DNA of 64,000 nucleotides from assembly GCA_035308565.1 (NCBI GenBank), contig DATGGK010000229.1:62001-126000 (forward strand), written 5' to 3'. Within the stretch, counting starts at the first letter, position 1; each line of letters begins with the position of its first letter. This document shows positions 33,781-41,459 of this stretch, piece by piece. The notes below the pieces were generated by a model. It searched no databases, was not told the origin of the DNA, and saw nothing but the letters and a program-made list of their open reading frames with translations. The translations under genes were made by a program, and so were the position numbers. Source of the stretch: JANXLS01 sp035308565. Lineage in GTDB: Bacteria; Planctomycetota; SZUA-567; H5-PLA8.

Positions 33781-33818
33781 AAAACAAAACCGGCTCCCAA
33801 GTCTGAGTTGGGAGCCGG
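33781..33818 (-). terminator. Rho-independent terminator of the orphan RNA
   Basis: An 11-bp perfect stem (CCGGCTCCCAA / TTGGGAGCCGG) with a 7-base loop is followed on the minus strand by TTTTGTTTT. Confidence 0.92.
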
Positions 33819-34250
33819 CCGGTGATTAACAACGCTGTCTCGCGTAAAGGAGGCCCGTCAGCCCCGGGACTTAACCCGGCGGTCTGCGTCTTAAGGCCGA
33901 TCAACGGTGCTTAAAGATCGGGCCTATTCACGCGGCCTGTGCTTTTGAAGGCTGCTCGGTTTTTGCCGAACAGCATCAAGAGGTCGATCCAGCGCGGATT
34001 GCTCCGCGGACCAATCCTTCTTTTGGTGAGCACTTGCTAAGTTACGTCCGGCGTTACGCGGACAGCAACCTCCGTTCACCGTAGGGTCTACTACTCACTG
34101 GATCACCTCCTTCGTATACGGGCCCCCTGTCTGGCCCTGACCGCTGGAGAGCGGCAACCCGGGGGCGCTCCGAAGGAGCACTGTATCCACGCGGGCTTGC
34201 GGAACCATCAGGTGTAAAATTGTCACGCTGCCAGCGTCCTGGTCAGCACA
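33783..34250 (-). ncRNA. Orphan structured RNA of about 450-470 nt, family not recognised
   Basis: A transcript bounded by a good promoter and a strong terminator, with no credible protein frame longer than about 15 codons. Many hairpins can be drawn on the minus strand: a GCTCC-TTCG-GGAGC-like tetraloop stem (34164-34176), CCGCT-CTCC-AGCGG (34140-34153), GTCCG...CGGAC (34045-34064), GGATTG...CAATCC (33995-34016), GCTGTTCGG...CCGAGCAGC (33951-33974) and AGGCC.GATC/GATCGGCCT (33896-33926). A 13-base AAGGAGGTGATCC, complementary to the whole 16S rRNA 3' tail, pairs with CTGGATCGACCTCTT about 120 bases downstream and is therefore buried in a long stem. It lacks the conserved cores of RNase P, tmRNA and SRP RNA. 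Confidence 0.7.
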
Positions 34251-34257
34251 CACTTCC

Positions 34258-34285
34258 ACTAAACCACATGGCAAAGCTTTGTCAA
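34258..34285 (-). promoter_or_regulatory. Sigma-70-type promoter of the orphan RNA
   Basis: A consensus TTGACA (34280-34285) and a TTTAGT -10 box (34258-34263) are 16 bases apart, with an AT-rich stretch upstream (34290-34310) that could be an UP element. Confidence 0.7.
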
Positions 34286-34369
34286 CCGATTTGAATAAAA
34301 TATTTTTTGCGAGACTGCACTTTCAATTTTCGTGAGGCTTCGTGAGGCGCTTGGAATGGAAACTCCGCA

Positions 34370-34588
34370 ATGATTCAATACAATGCTTCGATGAATTCAA
34401 AGCCGCCGCAGCCTTCAGGCTTTAAAAAGCCCTTCGAAAATCCCGGCGGAGTCCTGCTCATTCTGGGGTTGCTTGGCGTGACCTTCGTCGCCTTCGCGCA
34501 ATTCTTCAATCGCCGCGCCAATCCGCCGCCGCCCAACATCCCCGCGCCCGTCACCACGCCGATGCAATCGGCCGGCGCGAACAAGTAA
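34370..34588 (+). CDS. Small single-helix membrane protein
   Basis: The 72-residue frame has one membrane helix (GGVLLILGLLGVTFVAFAQFF) between a short Pro-rich cytoplasmic part and a Pro-rich tail (RRANPPPPNIPAPV). A second ATG at 34391 (MNSKPPQPSGF) could be the start; neither has a clear ribosome site. The amino-acid pattern is protein-like. Function unknown. Confidence 0.55.
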   Translation: MIQYNASMNSKPPQPSGFKKPFENPGGVLLILGLLGVTFVAFAQFFNRRANPPPPNIPAPVTTPMQSAGANK

Positions 34589-34596
34589 CCGCCGTT

Positions 34597-34668
34597 CATT
34601 TTGCATTTTGCATTTTGAATTGCGGTCGCCGCCGTTCATTTTGAATTTTGAATTTTGAACTTTGAATT
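34597..34668. repeat. Heptamer tandem repeats (CATTTTG, AATTTTG)
   Basis: Two runs with period seven. The right-hand run overlaps the 3' end of the flippase gene and encodes its last ten residues. Confidence 0.85.
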
Positions 34669-36066
34669 ATCTAACCGCCCCATCCCTTCGAGCCAATACT
34701 TGCGATACGGCAGCAGCAGCGCCGCAAAAATCAGCGCGCCCAATGGCACTGCAATCCACACGTTCAGCCAATACAGCGGAACGTACAACGCGCCGAGCAG
34801 ACTCAAGAACAGCACCGACCGGCCGATTCCATCGCGATACATTTTTACATGCTCATTCTTAAAGATCAGCCGGAACAACATCGCCACCGCATAGAGCTGC
34901 GACAAGATCGTCGCCGCGGCCGCGCCGTGCATCCCAAAATGTGGAATCAGCAGCACATTGCCGAGGATGTTCACCGCCGCGCTCACCGCGTACACGTACA
35001 TCACTTTGCGCTGCTGGCCAAGAATCTCCAACGTCTGCCCCAGCAAACTGAAATACGCCGCGCACAAAATCAACGGGCTCAACACGCGAAAAATCGGCCC
35101 GGTCTCGGTGAATTTGTCGCCGTACAGCGCCAGCATCAATCCGTTTCCGACGACCGCTCCGCCAATCGCGATCCCGCCAAACAAAATCGTGAACCCGCGC
35201 AGCGTCCCATTAATCAGCCAGCCCGCGTGGCCCGCGTCGCGATCCGCTTTCGCTTTCATGATCTTCGGAAACAGCGCATGGCAGATCCCGCCGTTGAGCA
35301 CGTTCAAAACCATGATGATCCGCGTCGCCGCCGAATACGCGCCCGCTTCTTTCAAACTGTAATGCCGCAGCAGCACCGTGTCGAAATGCAGCATCGCCAT
35401 CACAAACAGCGACGAGAGCGCGAACGGAAATCCATTGCGAATCAGTTCGCGCCAATCCGCTTTATGCAAGCCGCTGAGCACCGTCGGCGCGCAACCCTTC
35501 GTTCCATAAATCGACGCGAGCGCCTCAAGCGCATTCGCCGCCGCGTAAATGTAGAGCGCTTGATACGCATTCGCCATGCGATTCAAGAACAGCAGCACGC
35601 CGATCAGTTGCGCGGTGCGACTAACCAGCGGCAGCGTGGATTCCAGTGCCATGTGCCCCTGCGCCTGCGCAGGACGGCGCAGCAATTCCGAAAAATCATC
35701 GAGGAAAAAAGCCAGAAACGCCGCGCACACCGCCAGCGGCCGCGCGTTGCTCCATTGGTTGAGCACGTCGCCGCCCATCGCCAGGCTCAGCGCCAGCAAG
35801 CCCATCGCACACTTGAGCACGATCAACTGCGTGAGCAGCACGCGACGGCCCCGTTCATCGCGGTCGTGCCAGCGCTGCAAGAGCGTCATGCCCGCGCCCA
35901 AATCCATCATCGGCGCGAACAAGCTCACCAGGCTGAAAAAATAGTTGAATTCGCCCAGCCCCTCTTCGCCAAAATGCCGCGACATCACCAGCACAATCGC
36001 CAGGCTCATCAGCTTGTCGAGCAGCCGCGAGCCGGCGACGAGGGTGCCCTGTTTGAGTAGGCTCAT
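34636..36066 (-). CDS. Polysaccharide flippase (Wzx/MATE-like, MVF superfamily)
   Basis: This 476-residue protein has about 12-14 membrane helices and the usual N-terminus of lipid-linked oligosaccharide flippases (KQGTLVAGSRLLDKLMSLAIV, FGEEGLGEFNYFFSL). It would move undecaprenyl-linked sugar units across the inner membrane. The final residues NSKFKIQNSK are encoded by an AATTCAA heptamer repeat, so the natural C-terminus was probably nearer GRLD. An ATP-grasp gene diverges 215 bases upstream; the two might serve the same surface polysaccharide. Confidence 0.9.
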   Translation of the reverse strand: MSLLKQGTLVAGSRLLDKLMSLAIVLVMSRHFGEEGLGEFNYFFSLVSLFAPMMDLGAGMTLLQRWHDRDERGRRVLLTQLIVLKCAMGLLALSLAMGGDVLNQWSNARPLAVCAAFLAFFLDDFSELLRRPAQAQGHMALESTLPLVSRTAQLIGVLLFLNRMANAYQALYIYAAANALEALASIYGTKGCAPTVLSGLHKADWRELIRNGFPFALSSLFVMAMLHFDTVLLRHYSLKEAGAYSAATRIIMVLNVLNGGICHALFPKIMKAKADRDAGHAGWLINGTLRGFTILFGGIAIGGAVVGNGLMLALYGDKFTETGPIFRVLSPLILCAAYFSLLGQTLEILGQQRKVMYVYAVSAAVNILGNVLLIPHFGMHGAAAATILSQLYAVAMLFRLIFKNEHVKMYRDGIGRSVLFLSLLGALYVPLYWLNVWIAVPLGALIFAALLLPYRKYWLEGMGRLDNSKFKIQNSK

Positions 36067-36227
36067 TATCCCTGTGTGCGGCGAATGGCCGTCACGAACG
36101 ATGACATTTTAGCAATGATACCACGCCCGCCGCTCTGATGCCGCTCTTTCCAATCCTGTAACAACCGGAATCTAGTGGAACCGTCGCATCTCCGCTATAC
36201 GATTCACGCGGATTAGTATCGGCAACC

Positions 36228-36252
36228 AGAGCCGCGCACGTAAGTAAGCGGC
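36228..36252. repeat. REP-G element (AGAGCCGCGCACGTAAGTAA)
   Basis: A 25-base sequence matching 50485-50509 at 24 positions. Here it lies about 30 bases before an ATP-grasp start; there it encodes part of a signal peptide. Confidence 0.8.
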
Positions 36253-36281
36253 CGGTTGCAGCGACGGAATTGTGGAGAGTC

Positions 36282-37472
36282 ATGGCCCCAAAAGTTCTGC
36301 TCGCATTGACGCTCGATTTTCCCGGTGTGTCCCGCCTTCCTTCGATTCTTTCCCGCCACGGATTTCAAGTCTCCACTTTTTGTCCGCCGCAATTCCTTCT
36401 TCCGCTCTCGCGTTTCGTTCAAATTCGCCACGCCTGTTCGAGCGATGCGAGAGCTGCTATCGAATCGCTGCGCCTTCATTTTGAATCCAACATTTACGAC
36501 GCGGTGATCCTCGGTGACGACGCGCTGCTCGAAGCCGCCGCGCAGCGTGCGGACGAAGCATGGACCCATGCGCTCTTTCCAATCGACATCCGCCGCGTGC
36601 CGGCGTCCGTCCTGTATTCAAAAGCTGCTTTTTTTCGAACGCTCGAACCCAGCGGCCTCGCACTTCCGCGCACGCGCATTGGCCGCGATCCCAGCGACGC
36701 GCGCGACGCCGCAAACGAAATCGGTTTTCCGCTCATCTTCAAAGAAGAGCGAGGCTACGCCGGCATGGGCGTGCAACGTTTTTTCGACCAAAGCACTCTC
36801 GACCAATTCCTCGCGCAGCGTACCGCCGGAGCGCCGGCTTCCAGCCGGCCCGCAGCACTCGGAGCACCGGCTTCCAGCCGGCCCGGTTGTCCAAGCGCGT
36901 GGCTGCTCCAATCTGAAATCCAAGGCCGCATCGCCACCGCCGACGTGCTCTTCGACCGCGGCCTTCCGCGCCTGTGGGCTTTCTCCTACGCGTTGAACAC
37001 GCGCAACGGAACATTCGGCCCGTCCACCGTCCGCGAATTCGCCGCAATGCCCGACGTCGAACCGATTCTCAAAACCGTCGGCTTGCTTACCGGCGCTCAC
37101 GGCTTTGTTGGTTTGGATTTTATCCACGAACAACCGTCCGGGCGCCTCGTCCTGCTCGAAATGAACTGCCGCCCCACCGCCGGCCACGCCCTCGCCGCGC
37201 GAGCGGGAATCGATTTCGGAAAGGAATTCGCCGCCATGCTGCGCGGTGAAAAATCATCCGCGCAAAATCCGCCGCGCATTCGTCCCACGCGCGTGCCCAT
37301 GTTTCCCGAAGATTTCGACCGCGCGATTACCGACAAAGATTGGCCAGCCCTCTTCAAATGGATCTGCGTCCCGTGGTACTGGCGCCACATGCCGCTGAAC
37401 GATCCACGCGTGATGCTGCGCCACGCAGGCGACACATGGCGGCGTTTCGGAAAATGGGTGACGCGCTCGTAG
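36282..37472 (+). CDS. ATP-grasp enzyme with in-frame REP insertion
   Basis: The 396-residue protein has the ATP-grasp layout: an N-terminal Rossmann-like part (KVLLALTLDFPGVSRLPSIL), FPLIFKEERGYAGMGVQ (ATP-binding lysine and glycine loop), and the metal-binding end GFVGLDFIHE...LVLLEMNCRPTAGHALA. Such enzymes ligate a carboxylate to an amine or thiol; the substrate is unknown. Residues 181-202 (AGAPASSRPAALGAPASSRP) are encoded by two tandem CCGGCTTCCAGCCGG palindromes and interrupt the ATP-grasp domain between the B-loop and LLQSEIQGR. GGAG is five bases before the ATG. Confidence 0.85.
   Translation: MAPKVLLALTLDFPGVSRLPSILSRHGFQVSTFCPPQFLLPLSRFVQIRHACSSDARAAIESLRLHFESNIYDAVILGDDALLEAAAQRADEAWTHALFPIDIRRVPASVLYSKAAFFRTLEPSGLALPRTRIGRDPSDARDAANEIGFPLIFKEERGYAGMGVQRFFDQSTLDQFLAQRTAGAPASSRPAALGAPASSRPGCPSAWLLQSEIQGRIATADVLFDRGLPRLWAFSYALNTRNGTFGPSTVREFAAMPDVEPILKTVGLLTGAHGFVGLDFIHEQPSGRLVLLEMNCRPTAGHALAARAGIDFGKEFAAMLRGEKSSAQNPPRIRPTRVPMFPEDFDRAITDKDWPALFKWICVPWYWRHMPLNDPRVMLRHAGDTWRRFGKWVTRS
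36821..36887. repeat. Twin CCGGCTTCCAGCCGGC palindromes inside a gene
   Basis: Two copies of GCACCGGCTTCCAGCCGGCC-like sequence 32-33 bases apart, read in frame as GAPASSRP twice. Confidence 0.9.
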
Positions 37473-37486
37473 AAATAATTGTGGTG

Positions 37487-37510
37487 CAGGCTTCCAGCCT
37501 GCAGCTATAG
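37487..37510. repeat. REP-like palindrome (GTGCAGGCTTCCAGCCTGCAG)
   Basis: A short palindrome after the ATP-grasp stop codon, related to the CCGGCTTCCAGCCGG family. A similar GTGCAGGCGTCTCGCCTGCAC lies at 46343-46369. Confidence 0.75.
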
Positions 37511-37542
37511 AGCGGATTCCGAATCCGTGAAGACTTTGTCCT

Positions 37543-37629
37543 TTGCCCTGAAAGGGCCAAACATCTTAGCCCAGGGCGTGAGCCATTGGTATCGGCACCA
37601 AAGATTTGAAAAAGCCCTGAAAGGGCGCC
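37543..37629. repeat. REP-A element
   Basis: GCCCTGAAAGGGCCAAACAT, a partly decayed CCCAGGGCGTGAGCCATTGG hairpin, and a closing GCCCTGAAAGGGCG. It lies between two convergent genes. Confidence 0.88.
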
Positions 37630-37660
37630 ACGCGAATTCCACGCGCTTCCGAAATGCGCT

Positions 37661-39262
37661 CTAATGCGCGAATCCCCGCTCTTCCTCCGGCAGCGGCTGC
37701 CCCGCAGTTTCCGGCGCCCAAATCAGCGCGGCCATTCCAATCAGATAGCAAGACGACACAATCAACGCCGCCACACGAAATTGATGCATCTCCGTTTTGC
37801 CGGCCAGAGCGCTGCCCAAAAGAGTCAAAAGTATCGGCCCAGTCGCCGACACATAGCGCCCCACATTGTAACACAGTCCCGTCCCGGTCGTGCGCAGCCG
37901 CGTCGGAAAAAGCTCCGGGAAATAAATCGCATATCCGCCAAACGGCAGCAGCATGCAGAATCCCTGGATCGGCCACATGTAATAAATGTTCGACGGCTTG
38001 TGAAATTGAGTCATCACGTAGACGACGCTGGCCCATGCCAGAATAAATGCAAATAAAAATGCCTTGCGCCGCCCAAACCGCGTCGCCGCGTACGCAAAAA
38101 TGAACATTCCCGCAAACGCGCCGAACTGATACAGAATCTCGCCATCGCTGATCAGCTTCTTTTTGTTCAGCGCCAGTTTTAATTCGTGGCGCGAGGATTC
38201 GCTCAATGCCGCGCTGAGCGCGCCGTTCTTGTCCGCCTCCGGCGTTTGGATGCCGGCGGCCAGCGCGCTCCACTGCTGTTTCTCTCCGGCGGATAATTTC
38301 TCGACGAGCGCCGTTTGCGATTTGAGCTCCGGTTCGTCGATTATCGCCGCAATTTTCGGCGTGGTCGCATCATCCACATCGGGAATCATCGACCCAATCA
38401 ACTCAGGCATGTAAAACCCGATCGACCACAAGCCAATCACACCCGCGATCGCAATACACATTCCACATATCGCGTTGCGCCGCCAGCGCGGATGCGCGAA
38501 GACTTCGCGAATGCCGCCCATCTTTACTTCCTGACCCTGCGCCCTCGCCTTCTCGGCGTCGGATTTCGCCTTTGTCCACCGCTCCGGCTCTTTCATCCCA
38601 AACCGCACCAGTACCGCCAGCAGCGCGGGCGCCACGCCAACGAGGTACAATTGACGCCAGCCGAATTTTGCATCGCCGTGTCCGATCTTGCCCGCGAAAT
38701 AGAGATACAGTCCCGCGCCGTAGCCGAAAAGCCACGCGCCCATCACGTTGCCCACGGCGGAAAGCGCCTGCAACATTCCGAGCGCTTTCGTCCGCGCCGA
38801 ATTCGGCATGACTTCAGCCAGCAGCGCCGCGCCCGCCGCAAATTCGCCGCCGACGCCAAGGCCCGTCAAAAATCGGAAGATCCCAAATTGCCACCAATTC
38901 TGAGCGAACGCGCTGAAGCCGGTGAAAAATGCATAAACAAAAATCGTCAGCGCCATCGTCTTGGCGCGGCCCCATTTGTCGCCGATGACTCCAAAAATCA
39001 ACCCGCCGCTGGCCCAGCCGAGAATAAAAATTCCAGTCACCAGCCCGCCGTAGGTGCGCATGTCGTCGCCGCTTGCGCCCGGCATAAATTCCTTCATCGC
39101 ATACGCGCGCGACGCCGTGAATATCTTCTGATCCATCGTGTCAAACAGCCAGCCCATCGAGCAGAGCGCAAACACGTACCAATGGTAGCGGTTCAATTGC
39201 TTCCACCACGGCCGCCCATCGTAAATGGGCGCGTGCGCGCTGGGCGGCGCTTCCTGACTCAT
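37661..39262 (-). CDS. MFS transporter (aromatic acid/sugar:H+ symporter type)
   Basis: The 533-residue protein has twelve membrane helices and MFS signatures such as GWLFDTMDQKIFTASRAY (helix 1), GDKWGRAKTMALTIF (loop 2-3), FLTGLGVGGEFAAGAALLAE (helix 4) and RFGRRKAFLFAFILA (loop 8-9). An unusual hydrophilic insert of about 85 residues (from PDVDDATTPKIAAI to KKKLISDGEI) sits between helices 7 and 8, probably on the periplasmic face. The substrate is unknown; the helix-1 DTMDQ motif is common in transporters of this kind in PVC bacteria. Confidence 0.88.
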   Translation of the reverse strand: MSQEAPPSAHAPIYDGRPWWKQLNRYHWYVFALCSMGWLFDTMDQKIFTASRAYAMKEFMPGASGDDMRTYGGLVTGIFILGWASGGLIFGVIGDKWGRAKTMALTIFVYAFFTGFSAFAQNWWQFGIFRFLTGLGVGGEFAAGAALLAEVMPNSARTKALGMLQALSAVGNVMGAWLFGYGAGLYLYFAGKIGHGDAKFGWRQLYLVGVAPALLAVLVRFGMKEPERWTKAKSDAEKARAQGQEVKMGGIREVFAHPRWRRNAICGMCIAIAGVIGLWSIGFYMPELIGSMIPDVDDATTPKIAAIIDEPELKSQTALVEKLSAGEKQQWSALAAGIQTPEADKNGALSAALSESSRHELKLALNKKKLISDGEILYQFGAFAGMFIFAYAATRFGRRKAFLFAFILAWASVVYVMTQFHKPSNIYYMWPIQGFCMLLPFGGYAIYFPELFPTRLRTTGTGLCYNVGRYVSATGPILLTLLGSALAGKTEMHQFRVAALIVSSCYLIGMAALIWAPETAGQPLPEEERGFAH

Positions 39263-39350
39263 GCGAATTCCTCGTGTCTGAAAAAAATCGGGCGCTCGTT
39301 GTATCGCATCGCGAACAAAGCGCCAAGGCGCAAAACGCTGTGGTGGTTCT

Positions 39351-39394
39351 CGTATAGGCCCTATAAGTCCTATAATTCCTATACGGCCTATTGG
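39351..39394. repeat. Nonamer tandem repeat (TATAGGCCC type)
   Basis: Four to five units of period nine (TATAGGCCC, TATAAGTCC, TATAATTCC, TATACGGCC) just before the DUF1501 stop codon. Confidence 0.8.
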
Positions 39395-39397
39395 CCG

Positions 39398-40867
39398 TTA
39401 CGCCAGCACCTGCTTAACGATCTTCGCCCCTTCCACGCCCGTCAGCCGCGCATCCAAGCCCTGAAATTTGTACGTAAACCGCTCATGATCGATGCCCAGG
39501 CAATGCAAAATCGTCGCATTCAAATCGTTCACATGCACCGGGTCCTGCGTGACGTTGTAGCTGAAGTCATCGGTCTCGCCAAAACTGATGCCGGGCTTCA
39601 CGCCGCCGCCGGCCAGCCACATGCAGAAATTGCGCGGGTGATGATCGCGGCCGTAATCGTCCTTCGTCAATTTTCCCTGCGAATACACAGTCCGCCCGAA
39701 TTCGCCGCCCCAGACGACCAGCGTTTCGTCGAGCAAGCCCAGCCGTTTCAAATCCATCACCAGCGCCGCCGTGCCTTGATCGGTGTCGGCGGTTTGGTGT
39801 CCCAATTCGTACGGCAGCTTGCCGTGCTGGTCCCAGCCACGGTGCAGAATTTGCACGACTCGCACGCCGCGTTCGACCAGCCGCCGCGCCAGCAGCGCGC
39901 TGTGCGCGTAGGTGCCGGGCTTCTTCACCTCCGGGCCGTACAAATCGAGCACGCTTTGCGGCTCTTTCGAAAGGTCGATTAATTCCGGCACGCTCGTCTG
40001 CATCCGAAACGCCATTTCGTATTGAGCGATGCGCGTCTGCGTTTCGGGATCGCCGAAGCGCTCGTAATTGCGCGCGTTGAGTTTGTTCAGCGCATCCAGC
40101 ATGGTGCGGCGGTCCGACGGATCGACGCCGTCGGGATTTTTGAGATACAGGACAGGATCGCCCGACCCGCGCAGCGCGACGCCGTTGTATTTCGTCGGCA
40201 AAAATCCGCTCGACCACATGCGCGTGAAGAGCGCCTGGCCGTTGCTGTCCTGTGGAAATTGCGGCGTGAGCACGACGAACGCGGGCAGGTCGTTGTTCTC
40301 GCTGCCCAGCCCGTACGCCAGCCACGACCCGATGCTCGCGCGCCCGGGCGTTTCGTTGCCGGTCATCACGAACGTGCACGCCGGATCGTGGTTGATCGCG
40401 TTCGTATTCACTGTTTTGATCAGCGCAATATCGTCCACGATCTTCGACGTGTGCGGGAGCAACTGCGAATTAATCCAACGCCGGCATTTGCCTTCCTGCG
40501 TGAATTTGAATTTCGACGGCGCGACCGGAAAACGCGATTGCCCGCTGGTCATCGTCGAAAGCCGCTGCTGGTTGCGCACGCTCGGCGGAAGTTCCTTGTC
40601 GAAATATTCCGCCAGCCCCGGCTTGTAATCCCACAAATCAAGCTGCGACGGCGCGCCGTTCATGTGCAGATAAATGAGCGCCTTCGCTTTCGGCTTGAAA
40701 TGCGGCAACCCCGGCAGCGGTCGATGCACGCGCGCGACGGCCTTGTCGTCCGCGCGAAGTTTCGATCCCGCCAGCATCGCGAGCGCAAGCCCGCCAAAAC
40801 GAAGGCCCGGGCCGGCGAAGAATTGGCGGCGGGTTTGGTGGGCGTGGTAGTCGAAGAGAGGGTTCAT
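39398..40867 (-). CDS. DUF1501 Tat-exported protein
   Basis: This 489-residue protein starts MNPLFDYHAHQTRRQFFAG with a twin-arginine-type signal (RRQFF) and helix (GLRFGGLALAMLAGSKL). The DUF1501 body (sulfatase-like fold) follows with HMNGAPSQLDLWDYKP, HDPACTFVMTGNE, VWGGEFGRT and DYGRDHHPRNFCMWLAGGG. DUF1501 genes are usually paired with DUF1549/DUF1553 cytochrome genes in Planctomycetes and Verrucomicrobia. Here that partner (41460-44678) lies immediately upstream apart from one small inserted gene. The role is unproven. Confidence 0.93.
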   Translation of the reverse strand: MNPLFDYHAHQTRRQFFAGPGLRFGGLALAMLAGSKLRADDKAVARVHRPLPGLPHFKPKAKALIYLHMNGAPSQLDLWDYKPGLAEYFDKELPPSVRNQQRLSTMTSGQSRFPVAPSKFKFTQEGKCRRWINSQLLPHTSKIVDDIALIKTVNTNAINHDPACTFVMTGNETPGRASIGSWLAYGLGSENNDLPAFVVLTPQFPQDSNGQALFTRMWSSGFLPTKYNGVALRGSGDPVLYLKNPDGVDPSDRRTMLDALNKLNARNYERFGDPETQTRIAQYEMAFRMQTSVPELIDLSKEPQSVLDLYGPEVKKPGTYAHSALLARRLVERGVRVVQILHRGWDQHGKLPYELGHQTADTDQGTAALVMDLKRLGLLDETLVVWGGEFGRTVYSQGKLTKDDYGRDHHPRNFCMWLAGGGVKPGISFGETDDFSYNVTQDPVHVNDLNATILHCLGIDHERFTYKFQGLDARLTGVEGAKIVKQVLA

Positions 40868-40908
40868 GATGTTTACCAAAAATTGATTGTACAACAACGG
40901 TCAAAGAA

Positions 40909-41457
40909 CTAATCGAAGATTGCCTTTATCTCTCCACCTGAAATCGAAAACAATTCCCAAGTAATTGGCTTCTTAGGGTCCTTCTCAACGTGAGCGATAA
41001 GTTGTCGCATTCGATCACGCGTGGCGCGATCCTTTTGCGGAAACAGGACCATAGTCTCTCGTTCGGGGACGCTTGCAAGAATTTCATCTGTCCCAAGAGT
41101 TTTTCTAGCCCAAGAAAAGAGATTCGGTAACACAAGGCAGGATGCTGCAAGCCAATGTGATCCCCATACTACAAATTGAGTCCCGTCTGGAGCTTTGTGC
41201 GCCGTTTTCTGAATGGCGCTTTCGTCAGTGGCGAGTTTTTGAAGGTTTAGCACGGCTTTTTGATGCGCCTCATCAATACTCATACCGTGCTCATTAAGCA
41301 TGTCTGGAGTTACGCATCCGCAAATGTTGTCGAAGTCGATGACCAAGCTTAGATAGGTATTGTGTCCAAGCGCCCTAAAAAATCCTTCCGGCGGCTTGGG
41401 CATAAATGCAAGATAGCCCTCGGGCACAACGTACGGATAGATTTTGCTTGTATGCAT
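40909..41457 (-). CDS. DUF1444-like hypothetical protein
   Basis: The 182-residue soluble protein (MHTSKIYPYVVPEGYLAFMP) has LSLVIDFDNICGCVTPDMLN followed by AVLNLQKLATDE, the pattern of DUF1444 (YtpQ-type) proteins of unknown function. It is more AT-rich than the flanking genes and splits the usual DUF1553-DUF1501 pair, so it looks inserted. Its ATG is only two bases past the stop codon of the DUF1553 gene, with AGGAA seven bases upstream, and it may be translated by coupling. Confidence 0.65.
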   Translation of the reverse strand: MHTSKIYPYVVPEGYLAFMPKPPEGFFRALGHNTYLSLVIDFDNICGCVTPDMLNEHGMSIDEAHQKAVLNLQKLATDESAIQKTAHKAPDGTQFVVWGSHWLAASCLVLPNLFSWARKTLGTDEILASVPERETMVLFPQKDRATRDRMRQLIAHVEKDPKKPITWELFSISGGEIKAIFD

Positions 41458-41459
41458 AT

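Noticed and set aside
34080..34112. Plus-strand CCGTAGGG followed by GGATCACCTCCTT looks like the 3' end of 16S rRNA.
   Set aside because: None of the other conserved 16S segments is present upstream, and the same bases form a stem in the minus-strand orphan RNA. It is better explained as the complement of an SD-like strand.
33896..34250. RNase P RNA, tmRNA or SRP RNA in place of an unknown RNA.
   Set aside because: The GAGGAAAGTCC/ACAGAA core of RNase P, a tRNA-like CCA end with a tag frame, and the GGAAGGA/GGAGCA tetraloop region of SRP RNA were all looked for and not found.
34849..36060. A 403-codon plus-strand frame opposite the flippase.
   Set aside because: Arg/His/Gln-rich antisense shadow of a clear membrane protein.
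38315..39982. A 555-codon plus-strand frame opposite the MFS and DUF1501 genes.
   Set aside because: It spans two real minus-strand genes and their gap and has shadow composition.
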